This document shows positions 51,779-59,832 of a DNA stretch of 64,000 nt, piece after piece. Made by a program: the position numbers and the translations under genes. The DNA comes from Nitrospira_D sp019636945 (GTDB lineage Bacteria > Nitrospirota > Nitrospiria > Nitrospirales > Nitrospiraceae): positions 185,469 to 249,468 of the forward strand of contig NZ_JBLFBO010000004.1 of NCBI RefSeq assembly GCF_047338595.1, given 5' to 3'. The notes under the pieces were generated by a model. That model did not search any database. It was not told the origin of the DNA and saw nothing but the letters and a program-made list of their open reading frames with translations. Numbering within the stretch: the first letter of the stretch is position 1; every line of letters starts with the position of its first letter.

Positions 51779-52644
51779 CACCGAGCACGATGGGTCTCAC
51801 CATGCCGATAGTGGACGGTCGAATCGGGGTGATCGCCGGGAATGGGCGATTCCCGATCATCTTCTCCGATAACGCTCGCAAGATGGGTCTTCAAGTCGTT
51901 GCTGTGGCTCATGAAGGTGAAACAGAACCGGAGCTCGAGCAGCATGTCGACCGGATTCACTGGGTCAAGATCGGCCAACTGAATAAATTGATCAATGCCT
52001 TCAAGGCCGACGGGGTACGCCATGTCGTGATGCTGGGAGGCGTTAAGAAGACCCACATCTACAGCAAGGCCCGTCCTGATTTTCGCGTGTTGGCTTTAGC
52101 CACGAAATTGGTTCTCTGGAAGGATGATGATATTCTCCGTGCATTGGCGGCAGAACTCGAGAAGGATGGCATCACGATTTGTGAATCGACGTTCGGTCTT
52201 GACGGTATTTTGGTCACGGAAGGCACGTTGACTTCTCGCCAGCCTACAAAAAAGGAATGGGGCGATATCCGATATGGGTGGGAGGTTGCCAGAGAGACAG
52301 GACGTCTCGATATCGGTCAATGCGTGGTCGTCAAGGATCGTACGATTGTAGCAGTTGAGGCGGTTGAAGGAACCGATGAGGCGATCAAGCGTGGAGGCGC
52401 ACTCGCCAAGGATGGAGTGGTCGTCGTGAAGCGGTGTAAGCCGCAACAGGACCTCCGATTTGATTTGCCGGCTGTCGGGCCGAGAACCATTGAGGTCATG
52501 CGCTCCGTCAAGGCGTCCGTGCTGGCCGTCGAGGCAGGTCGGTCGGTGATGCTGGATCGAGAGGTGCTCCTTCGCCATGCAGAGGATGCAGGAATCGCCG
52601 TTGTCGGCGTGGCTCGTGAGGAAGAGTCGAGCCTGGGGACCTGA
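51775..52644 (+). CDS. lpxI: UDP-2,3-diacylglucosamine diphosphatase LpxI
   Basis: 289 residues. It hydrolyses UDP-2,3-diacylglucosamine to lipid X, the task of LpxH in E. coli. LpxI-type motifs: GRIGVIAGNGRFPIIF at the N-terminus, VMLGGVKKTHI, then CESTFGLDGILV and GALAKDGVVVVKRCK near the C-terminal domain. In-frame starts at GTG 51775 (overlapping lpxA), ATG 51790 and ATG 51802 are possible; MPIVDGRIGVIAG is the most family-like. Confidence 0.92.
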   Translation: MTPSTMGLTMPIVDGRIGVIAGNGRFPIIFSDNARKMGLQVVAVAHEGETEPELEQHVDRIHWVKIGQLNKLINAFKADGVRHVVMLGGVKKTHIYSKARPDFRVLALATKLVLWKDDDILRALAAELEKDGITICESTFGLDGILVTEGTLTSRQPTKKEWGDIRYGWEVARETGRLDIGQCVVVKDRTIVAVEAVEGTDEAIKRGGALAKDGVVVVKRCKPQQDLRFDLPAVGPRTIEVMRSVKASVLAVEAGRSVMLDREVLLRHAEDAGIAVVGVAREEESSLGT

Positions 52645-52748
52645 GTCAACGGAGCAGTTTCAGAGTCCGAAGATCTGTTGATCTATTGATTGCTGAAACT
52701 CACCGATTCGATCGCTCAAGAGATTCACCCATTCAGTCCAAGAGGTGT

Positions 52749-53684
52749 ATGGCCAAACTTCGTGCGGGTGTGATTGGAGTCGGACATCTCGGGCGACATC
52801 ATGCGCGTCTTTATGCCTCATCACCGGATACGACGCTGGTTGGTGTCATGGATCAAGATGGCGCACGAGCTTCCGCCATCGCTGAGAAGTTCGGAGCACA
52901 GGCATTCCGTGGTCTGGCGGAGTTTTTGAAACAGGTTGAGGTCGTCAGTATTGCCGTGCCTACCTCCGGCCATTATGTTGTTGCACGGGCCTGCCTCGAA
53001 GCAAAAAAGCATGTTCTTGTAGAAAAGCCGATCACGGTGTCGCCGAATGAGGCGCAGGACCTCGTCGGATTGGCCGGCCGTCACGGATGCACGTTGCAAG
53101 TGGGGCATAGTGAGCGGTTCAATCCCATCATGCCGCTCATGCGACCTCACATTCACACTCCGATGTTGTTCGAATGTCAGCGATTGGGTACATATAGTGA
53201 GCGGGGTACCGACGTCGACGTCGTGCTTGATCTCATGATTCATGACATTGATCTCCTGCTTTCCTGCAGCCCTGGCCCTGTCGAGGCGGTTTTGGCTACC
53301 GGTGGGGCTCTGCTTTCTCCAACCAATGATGTCGCCAATGCGCGCATCCAGTTTAAGGAAGGCTGTGTCGCACAGCTGACCGCCAGTCGGATCTCCCCCA
53401 AGGCTATGCGTCAATGGCGAGTATTCCAACCCGATGGGTGTGTCACAATTGATTTTCAGTCTCGGCAAGGAGTAGTCGGGCGCCGATCGGTTGCGTCTGG
53501 TGGGAAACCGACCATGGCGGCGGAAGAGATTCAAGCCGGCGATGCAGAGCCGCTCAAATTACAACTGGAGTCGTTTCTCCATGCTGTTCGTGTGCGTTCT
53601 CGTCCCGTCGTGTCTGGCGCAGATGGAGCGGCGGCAGTGGAGCTAGCGCATCGCGTGCTCGCTGCGATGAAGATGACTGGGTAA
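52749..53684 (+). CDS. Gfo/Idh/MocA-family oxidoreductase
   Basis: 311 residues from ATG 52749 (AAGAGGTGT upstream). The Rossmann fold begins GVIGVGHLGRHHARLYA, then VVSIAVPTSGHY and the conserved EKPITVS motif with the catalytic-type Lys. The C-terminal half is the substrate-binding beta-sheet domain (HDIDLLLSC and on). It lies between lpxI and lpxB. In Acidithiobacillus the oxidoreductase GnnA, which with GnnB gives the 3-amino sugar for amide-linked lipid A, is found at this position. No transaminase partner is present here, so that role is a guess. Confidence 0.88.
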   Translation: MAKLRAGVIGVGHLGRHHARLYASSPDTTLVGVMDQDGARASAIAEKFGAQAFRGLAEFLKQVEVVSIAVPTSGHYVVARACLEAKKHVLVEKPITVSPNEAQDLVGLAGRHGCTLQVGHSERFNPIMPLMRPHIHTPMLFECQRLGTYSERGTDVDVVLDLMIHDIDLLLSCSPGPVEAVLATGGALLSPTNDVANARIQFKEGCVAQLTASRISPKAMRQWRVFQPDGCVTIDFQSRQGVVGRRSVASGGKPTMAAEEIQAGDAEPLKLQLESFLHAVRVRSRPVVSGADGAAAVELAHRVLAAMKMTG

Positions 53685-53787
53685 CAGAAGCGGCTCGAGC
53701 ATCTTTAGCCGAACGAGTAGAGTCAGAGACTGTCCGCTGGATTCAACAAGACACCTGGATCGTATCGACCATGCTTGATAGACCATC

Positions 53788-54918
53788 ATGGCACGCATTC
53801 TGATTGTCACGGGCGAAGCCTCAGGCGATCTCCATGGGGCGAATCTTGCCAAGGCCCTCAGAGCCAAAGATCCCCAGGTCTTGCTCGCTGGGATCGGCGG
53901 GGCAGCGATGGAGGCGGCCGGCGTACGGTTAATCTCCAAGATGGGGCAGTTCGACGTGATGGGCATGGTCGGACCCCTGGCATTATTGGCCATCTTTCGA
54001 CGGTTTTTTTTCATGCGGCGGTTGTTCAGGTCGGAACCATGGGATGCGGTCATCTTTGTGGATAACCCCGGGCTCAATCTACGGTACGCCTATTTCGCCA
54101 AGGGCGCTGGGTTGCGCGTATTTTATTATATTGCGCCGCAGATCTGGGCCTGGGGACCATGGCGAGTTTACTGGGCCAAAAGACGGGTTGATCACATGCT
54201 GGTCATTCTCCCTTTTGAGAAACCGCTTTGGGACAAGGCGGGGGTGCCCTGTACGTTTGTCGGCCATCCCATCTTGGATGCGGTCGCAGGCCTCCACGAC
54301 CGAAGTGAGCTCCGCAGTAAATTGGGCCTGTCCGTTGACGAGCAGGTCGTGGCTCTGTTGCCGGGGAGCCGGTCGCATGAAGTGCAAGTGCTGTTGCCAA
54401 TCCTGCTATCCGCCGCAGAGAAATTGGCACAACATAAGCCGGGAACGAAGTTTCTCCTGGCACAAGCCTCCACAATCCAGGATAATCTGTTGCAGGCGTT
54501 TCTCGAAGGGAACCGAGTGCCGATCACCGTGATGAAAGAGCAGACCAGTGAAGTGCTGGCGGTCTCGGATTTTGCATTGGTCAAGTCCGGTACGGCAATA
54601 TTACAAGCAGCCGTGGTAGGGACGCCCATGGTGCTGCTGTATCAAATCAGTGCACTGGAATGGTGGATCGCGAGCTTCTTCAAACGAGTCAAATGGATTG
54701 GGCTCGTGAATTTGGTCGCAGGTCGATCCGTCGTACCGGAGTTGGTGCAGCATGAGGCCACCGGTCAGCGGCTGTACGAAGAGGCGTTGCGGATCTTGGA
54801 AGATCCAATAGCCTATGCTGACATGAAGCGGAGCTTGGCAGAAGTGCGAGACACATTAGGTGCACCCGGAGCGTCAGCCAGAGCAGCGGAGAAGGTGTTG
54901 GCGGTATGTCGAGCCTAG
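53788..54918 (+). CDS. lpxB: Lipid-A-disaccharide synthase
   Basis: 376 residues, GT19 family. Joins lipid X and UDP-2,3-diacylglucosamine. Motifs are ILIVTGEASGDLHGANL, VDNPGLNLRYAYFAKG, YYIAPQIWAWGPWR, then LLPGSRSHEVQ and LVKSGTAILQAAVVGTPMV in the UDP-binding half. Start at ATG 53788 (an upstream ATG at 53772 is out of frame). It overlaps msbA by 13 bases. Confidence 0.95.
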   Translation: MARILIVTGEASGDLHGANLAKALRAKDPQVLLAGIGGAAMEAAGVRLISKMGQFDVMGMVGPLALLAIFRRFFFMRRLFRSEPWDAVIFVDNPGLNLRYAYFAKGAGLRVFYYIAPQIWAWGPWRVYWAKRRVDHMLVILPFEKPLWDKAGVPCTFVGHPILDAVAGLHDRSELRSKLGLSVDEQVVALLPGSRSHEVQVLLPILLSAAEKLAQHKPGTKFLLAQASTIQDNLLQAFLEGNRVPITVMKEQTSEVLAVSDFALVKSGTAILQAAVVGTPMVLLYQISALEWWIASFFKRVKWIGLVNLVAGRSVVPELVQHEATGQRLYEEALRILEDPIAYADMKRSLAEVRDTLGAPGASARAAEKVLAVCRA

Positions 54919-56654
54919 AGCGGTTTAAACGGCTGATGCAGTATGTCCGCCCGTATCGGGTGAGATTTGCGGGCGGGTTTGTCTGTTCCGGCCTCGTGGC
55001 ACTCTCCACCGGGGTGTATGCATGGCTGGCTCGCCCGGTCCTTGACGGCATCTTTATTGAAAAAAATGAACGATTGCTGTTGGTATTGCCCCTAGCGCTG
55101 TTAGGGGTTGCGGCCGTGAAGGCGGTATTCAGTTATGGGGTGAACTATCTCATGGCCTATGTCGGCAATCAGGTGGTAGCCGATATTCGCCAAGAGTTGT
55201 TTCAGCGGCTCATGCGGTTGCCGGTGGGGTTTCATGATTCGAATACTTCCGGTCGCTTGGTCTCCCGAGTCGTCAATGATGTGGGATTGATGGCGAACGC
55301 GGCATCAAATGTCGTCAAAGACATCTTTCAAAACGGGCTCACGTTTCTCGCCATGGTGGGTGTCATTCTCTATCAGGATTGGAGACTGGCCGGCATTTCC
55401 CTCATCGTGCTTCCGCTGGCTGGCCTGACGATGGTGCGCGTGGGCAAGCGGTTGAAGAAACTCGCCGTCAGTGGACAAGAGCAAATGGGTGACATGTCGT
55501 CGACGCTGCAAGAAATCTTTGCAGGTATCCGAGTCGTGAAGGCCTTTGGCCGTGAGGATGCGGAAGGGGAGCGATTCCGAGCACGAAACCGGGCCTATCT
55601 CTCTACGACGTTAAAAACGAATCAAGTGTGGGCGATCGGCCATTCCCACATGGAAATCATCGGCGTGATCAGCGTCGCCACACTGATCTGGTATGGCGGG
55701 TATCTCGTGATCAGCGGAACGATGACTCCCGGTGCGTTCTTTTCGTTCATGGCGGCTATGATATTAGCCTATACGCCGATTCGAAAGTTATCCGGATCCA
55801 ATAATTTGATCCAGCAGGCGCTGGCGGCAGCGGAACGCGTGTTTGATGTGTTGGACATGAACACGGAGCAGGCTCACGATCATGGCACCGCCCCATTGAT
55901 GGGTATTAAGCAAGCCATTGAGTTTCAGGGCGTGTCATTACGCTATGAGAACCACACGGTCTCTGCCCTCACCGATATTGATCTGGTCATCAAGCCGGGT
56001 GAAGTGATTGCACTTGTGGGAAGCAGTGGCAGTGGGAAGACCTCGTTGGTGAGTTTGCTGCCTCGCTTTTATGAGCCCACCGCTGGGCGTGTCCTCATCG
56101 ATGGCCTTCCGTTGGCCTCATATGAGCTGCACTCGCTGCGCGCACACATTGGTATCGTCTCGCAAGAGGTCGTCTTATTCGATGATACCATCCAACGGAA
56201 TATTGCGTTCGGGCGGGCTGGTGCGAGCCAGGCCGATGTGGAGCAGGCTGCCAAACTGGCCTATGCCCAGGATTTCATTCTTCGTCTCCCGGAGGGCTAT
56301 CAATCCATCATTGGAGAGCGTGGGCTCAAGTTATCCGGAGGCGAGCGCCAACGTCTGGCTATTGCGCGGGCCATTCTTCGGGACCCGCCGCTGTTGATTT
56401 TGGATGAGGCCACCTCCGCATTGGATACGGAGTCCGAACGGATCGTGCAGTTGGCGCTTGCGAATTTGATGAAGAATCGGACGACCTTGGTGATTGCGCA
56501 TCGACTTTCCACGATTCAAAATGCCGATCGCATTGTGGTGTTGGAACGAGGCGCCATTGTTGAGATAGGGACGCATGAGGAACTACTCAGGCAAGGTGGG
56601 ACGTATCACCGGCTTCATGCCTTACAGTTTCAGTCCGAAGAAGTGACGCACTGA
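54906..56654 (+). CDS. msbA: Lipid A export ABC transporter MsbA
   Basis: 582 residues: a full half-transporter with N-terminal six-helix domain and C-terminal nucleotide-binding domain. Walker A GSSGSGKT near residue 374, signature LSGGERQRLAIARAIL, and Walker B LLILDEATSALD are intact. It flips lipid A core across the inner membrane. It lies in the lipid A cluster between lpxB and the acyltransferase gene. Confidence 0.93.
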   Translation: MSSLERFKRLMQYVRPYRVRFAGGFVCSGLVALSTGVYAWLARPVLDGIFIEKNERLLLVLPLALLGVAAVKAVFSYGVNYLMAYVGNQVVADIRQELFQRLMRLPVGFHDSNTSGRLVSRVVNDVGLMANAASNVVKDIFQNGLTFLAMVGVILYQDWRLAGISLIVLPLAGLTMVRVGKRLKKLAVSGQEQMGDMSSTLQEIFAGIRVVKAFGREDAEGERFRARNRAYLSTTLKTNQVWAIGHSHMEIIGVISVATLIWYGGYLVISGTMTPGAFFSFMAAMILAYTPIRKLSGSNNLIQQALAAAERVFDVLDMNTEQAHDHGTAPLMGIKQAIEFQGVSLRYENHTVSALTDIDLVIKPGEVIALVGSSGSGKTSLVSLLPRFYEPTAGRVLIDGLPLASYELHSLRAHIGIVSQEVVLFDDTIQRNIAFGRAGASQADVEQAAKLAYAQDFILRLPEGYQSIIGERGLKLSGGERQRLAIARAILRDPPLLILDEATSALDTESERIVQLALANLMKNRTTLVIAHRLSTIQNADRIVVLERGAIVEIGTHEELLRQGGTYHRLHALQFQSEEVTH

Positions 56655-56658
56655 CTCG

Positions 56659-57329
56659 ATGAAACATTCACCCCTCGTCAAATGGTTGAAGCTTTCTGTG
56701 CTGCCTCCAGTAGGGGCGGCCCTTATTCGAGGAGTGGCTCGTACGATACGGTGCGAAACTCGCGGCCACGAAGCGGTCGATGCGTTGTATCGTGAAGGAC
56801 GCCACGCGATTTTAGCGTTCTGGCATGCGCAGCAGCTGATGATGCTGCACGGGTATCGTGGTGCTGGTACCCAGATGTTGATCAGTCGGCATGGCGACGG
56901 TGAGATTATTGCACGGATCATTGCGCGATTTGGGCATCAGACTGTGCGTGGGTCCAGTACGAGGGGCGGGGCGACCGCCTTGCGGGCGTTGATTAAGTTG
57001 GGACGGTCGGGTTGGGATCTTGGCGTAACGCCGGATGGTCCAAAGGGGCCGCGCCAGGTAGCCAAGCTTGGGGTGGTGCAGTTGGCCAAGGCAACCGGGC
57101 TTCCCATCGTGCCCATGGTGTTTGCCTGCTCAAAAAAAAACTCTTTGCGAGCTGGGATCGCTACATGGTCCCGTATCCGTTCTGCAGGGGCCTCTTCCTC
57201 TTTGGCACCCCGCTCTGGGTCTCCCGTGAAGCCGATGATGGGATGCTTGAAGCCATCCGCCTGGAGCTCGAGACGGTGCTCAATCGTTTGACCGATCAGG
57301 CAGAAGAAGAAGTGAAACGTGAAAAGTGA
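56659..57329 (+). CDS. DUF374 lysophospholipid acyltransferase-like protein, frameshifted at A9
   Basis: The gene starts in one frame (MKHSPLVKWLKLS...) and reads family-like sequence to VPMVFACSKK. It then meets nine consecutive A residues at 57132-57140. In the original frame what follows (NSLRAGIATWSRI) is not family-like and stops at 57291. In the frame reached by -1 (equivalent to +2) it continues as LFASWDRYMVPYPF and ends at 57329. Together ~223 residues, normal for DUF374, with the conserved HAQQLMMLHGYRG and VTPDGPKGPR blocks. It is either a sequencing or natural indel, or slippage at the homopolymer. The 3' end lies within a heptad repeat. Confidence 0.8.
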
Positions 57330-57391
57330 GACGTGAAGCGTAGGAGGCTCGGATAACTTTGCGGCACGTTTCACCTTTTACCTCTTACGTC
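57309..57391. repeat. GTGARRS-type inverted heptad repeat, copy 2
   Basis: The left arm AGTGAAACGTGAAAAGTGAG then ACGTGAAGCG includes the last codons of the DUF374 gene. The right arm is CACGTTTCACCTTTTACCTC then TTACGTC. The arms pair around a short centre (GAGGCTCGGATAACTTTGCG). The repeat thus supplies part of a coding end. Confidence 0.7.
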
Positions 57392-57404
57392 AAACTTCGT
57401 TCCC

Positions 57405-58742
57405 ATGTGGAAGCTGCTCTATAACATTGGCCTGCTGATCGCCGCCCCCGTGGTCATTGGGGTGCTGTGGGCCAAGCCTCGTTGCCGCCCGGGTTTTTCC
57501 CAAAGAATGGGGTGGCGCCTTCCTGCAGCTGAAAACGGCCAGACAGCTAGACCAGTCATATGGGTGCATGCGGTGTCGCTGGGGGAAGTGGTGGCAGTGA
57601 CGCCTTTGGTGAAGGCCTTGCATCAGCGGCATCCCGAATTCCGGTATCTCGTCTCGACCGTGACTGAAACCGGCCGTGAGGCGGTCGAGCAGCGGCTCGG
57701 CGGCATGACCGAACATTGCTATGCTCCGCTTGATTTCCCATGGGCGGTGGCTCGGATGGTCGGCCGTGTGAAGCCAGCTCTCTATCTCTTCGTTGAAACG
57801 GAACTGTGGCCCAATCTCTTGTGGACCTTGCGTGAGCATGGGGTGCCGTCGGTGCTCGTGAATGGAAGGTTATCGTCTCGATCATTTGGCAGGCAAAACA
57901 TTCTTGGCATTCGTTCCTTCTGGCGTTCGGTGCTCGCCACGTTAGCACTCTGCCTGATGCAATCTGATCGGGATCGACAGCGGATTGTCACGTTAGGGGC
58001 GGAACCAGAACGTGTGCAAGTGACCGGCAATATCAAGTTTGATCAGCCGTTGCCTTCTGTTCAGCCTGACGAGTCGCAGCGCCGGAGCCTTGGGCTCAAC
58101 GAGCACGAGCAGTTGATTCTCGCCGGCAGCACTCATGCCGGAGAAGAAGAACTCTTGGTCTCAGCCTATGAAATAATCGCGAAGTCATTTCCTTCGATGG
58201 TGCTCATGCTCGCTCCTCGCCATATCGAGCGAGCCGATCAAGTTGAGAGAATGCTTCAAGCGGCTGGATTTGTGGTGCAGCGTAAGAGCCGCCTCCAAGA
58301 AACACTCACCGGCCCGCGCGTCATCATCTTGGATACGCGAGGAGAATTGTCCCGTGCGTATCGGGAAGCCGTTGTGGCGTATGTGGGTGGGACGCTGGTT
58401 CCCGTCGGAGGGCACAATTTGCTCGAACCCGCCGTGTGGGGGACCCCGGTGATGTTTGGACCCTATACAGACCATTGTGCCGAGATTGCGACACTCTTGT
58501 CAGAGTCTGGAGGAGGTCGTCGGGTGATGGGCGTGGAGGACCTTGTCGTCTCGATTGATGAATGGATACGTCAGCCTGACAGACGGAATCGAGATGGGCA
58601 GGTGGCGAGACAGGTGGTGTGTGACAACCAAGGCGCCCTCATGCGTAGTGTGGAACAAATAGAACGCTGTCTCCGTCCTGCCCCCTTGCGCCCCACCCAC
58701 TCTGTGAAAAAAGAGGCAGGGCCTCTGGTGGCCAAACCCTGA
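57405..58742 (+). CDS. waaA: 3-deoxy-D-manno-octulosonic acid transferase
   Basis: 445 residues, Kdo transferase WaaA/KdtA (GT30). It has an N-terminal membrane anchor (IGLLIAAPVVIGVLW), then IWVHAVSLGEVVAVTPL with the catalytic Glu, ETELWPNLLW, and VTGNIKFDQPLP before the C-terminal domain with GHNLLEPAVWGTPVMFGP. It adds Kdo to the lipid A precursor. The ATG at 57405 lies a short way after the heptad repeat. Confidence 0.93.
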   Translation: MWKLLYNIGLLIAAPVVIGVLWAKPRCRPGFSQRMGWRLPAAENGQTARPVIWVHAVSLGEVVAVTPLVKALHQRHPEFRYLVSTVTETGREAVEQRLGGMTEHCYAPLDFPWAVARMVGRVKPALYLFVETELWPNLLWTLREHGVPSVLVNGRLSSRSFGRQNILGIRSFWRSVLATLALCLMQSDRDRQRIVTLGAEPERVQVTGNIKFDQPLPSVQPDESQRRSLGLNEHEQLILAGSTHAGEEELLVSAYEIIAKSFPSMVLMLAPRHIERADQVERMLQAAGFVVQRKSRLQETLTGPRVIILDTRGELSRAYREAVVAYVGGTLVPVGGHNLLEPAVWGTPVMFGPYTDHCAEIATLLSESGGGRRVMGVEDLVVSIDEWIRQPDRRNRDGQVARQVVCDNQGALMRSVEQIERCLRPAPLRPTHSVKKEAGPLVAKP

Positions 58743-58743
58743 T

Positions 58744-59832
58744 ATGTCATTTCTGTCACCAGGACAACCGGTCCGTGCAGGGCTGTACTGGGCGGCTGGC
58801 TTGTACGGTCTCATCGCCCACATTCGGCGATGGTGTTATCGGCACGGGTGGTTGCTCACCACACGGTTGCCTTGTCTGGTCATTAGCGTGGGAAACCTGA
58901 CGGTCGGAGGAACAGGAAAGACTCCGTTCGTTATTTTTCTCGCTCAACGATTAATGGCGAAGGGACGGCGAGTCGCGATCCTGAGCCGAGGCTATAAGCG
59001 GACGAGTCACGCACCGCATGTTCTGGTATCGGACGGAGTGCGTCTCTTGTCAGACTCATCGGAGTCGGGGGACGAACCGTTCTTAATGGCTCAGCGCTGT
59101 CCCCACACCGTCGTGGCAGTGGGTGCAAACCGTGTGGCACTCGGTCGCTGGGTCTTAGAGCGACATCCAGTCGATTGTATGATTTTGGATGACGGGTTTC
59201 AGCATCTCGCGCTTCATCGAGACGTGGATTTAGTACTGCTGGATGCCACTGATGCGGTCGGACTCGACGCACTGCTTCCGGCGGGAAGATTGAGAGAGCC
59301 GTTGCATGGGTTGGATCGGGCGAGCGCGGTTGTGATCACGCGAGCCGATTTTCGCCACGACGTTGATGCCGTTCGGAGCCGATTACGCAGGATACCGTGT
59401 CTCACCGACGATGCCATTGAAGTGGTGTTTCGGCCGGAATCTTTCATCGCGATCAGTTCGGGAGCGTCACAGTCAATTGAATGGGGGGAGGGGAAAAAGG
59501 CTTGGTTGGTGAGCGGAATCGGCAATAGTCTCTCCTTTCGACGATCGGCTGAATCTGTCGGAATCGAGATCGTGGGTGAAACCATGTTTGAAGATCATCA
59601 TCGCTACAGTCTTCGTGAGATTGAGGCGGTTCGCACCAAGGTACAGGGGAGCGGGAGTGACATCGTCTTGACGACTGAAAAGGATGGCGGGAAACTGGCG
59701 TCCCTGCTCAGCGTCAATGATGCGTGGTGGATGCTTCGTCTTGAAACCGACGTGGTTCGAGGAGAAGATCGGTTGTCCCGCTTGATAGATGGGGCGCTAT
59801 CGCGAAGCAGCCCATCGGAGTGTCATGTTTAA
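58744..59832 (+). CDS. lpxK: Tetraacyldisaccharide 4'-kinase
   Basis: 362 residues. It phosphorylates the 4' position of the lipid A disaccharide. It carries the P-loop VGGTGKTPFVI after SVGNLTV, then AILSRGYKR and DEPFLMAQRC, with MILDDGFQHLALHRDVDLVL. Its end overlaps the fused heptosyltransferase gene by 8 bases. It starts 1 base after waaA. Confidence 0.93.
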   Translation: MSFLSPGQPVRAGLYWAAGLYGLIAHIRRWCYRHGWLLTTRLPCLVISVGNLTVGGTGKTPFVIFLAQRLMAKGRRVAILSRGYKRTSHAPHVLVSDGVRLLSDSSESGDEPFLMAQRCPHTVVAVGANRVALGRWVLERHPVDCMILDDGFQHLALHRDVDLVLLDATDAVGLDALLPAGRLREPLHGLDRASAVVITRADFRHDVDAVRSRLRRIPCLTDDAIEVVFRPESFIAISSGASQSIEWGEGKKAWLVSGIGNSLSFRRSAESVGIEIVGETMFEDHHRYSLREIEAVRTKVQGSGSDIVLTTEKDGGKLASLLSVNDAWWMLRLETDVVRGEDRLSRLIDGALSRSSPSECHV

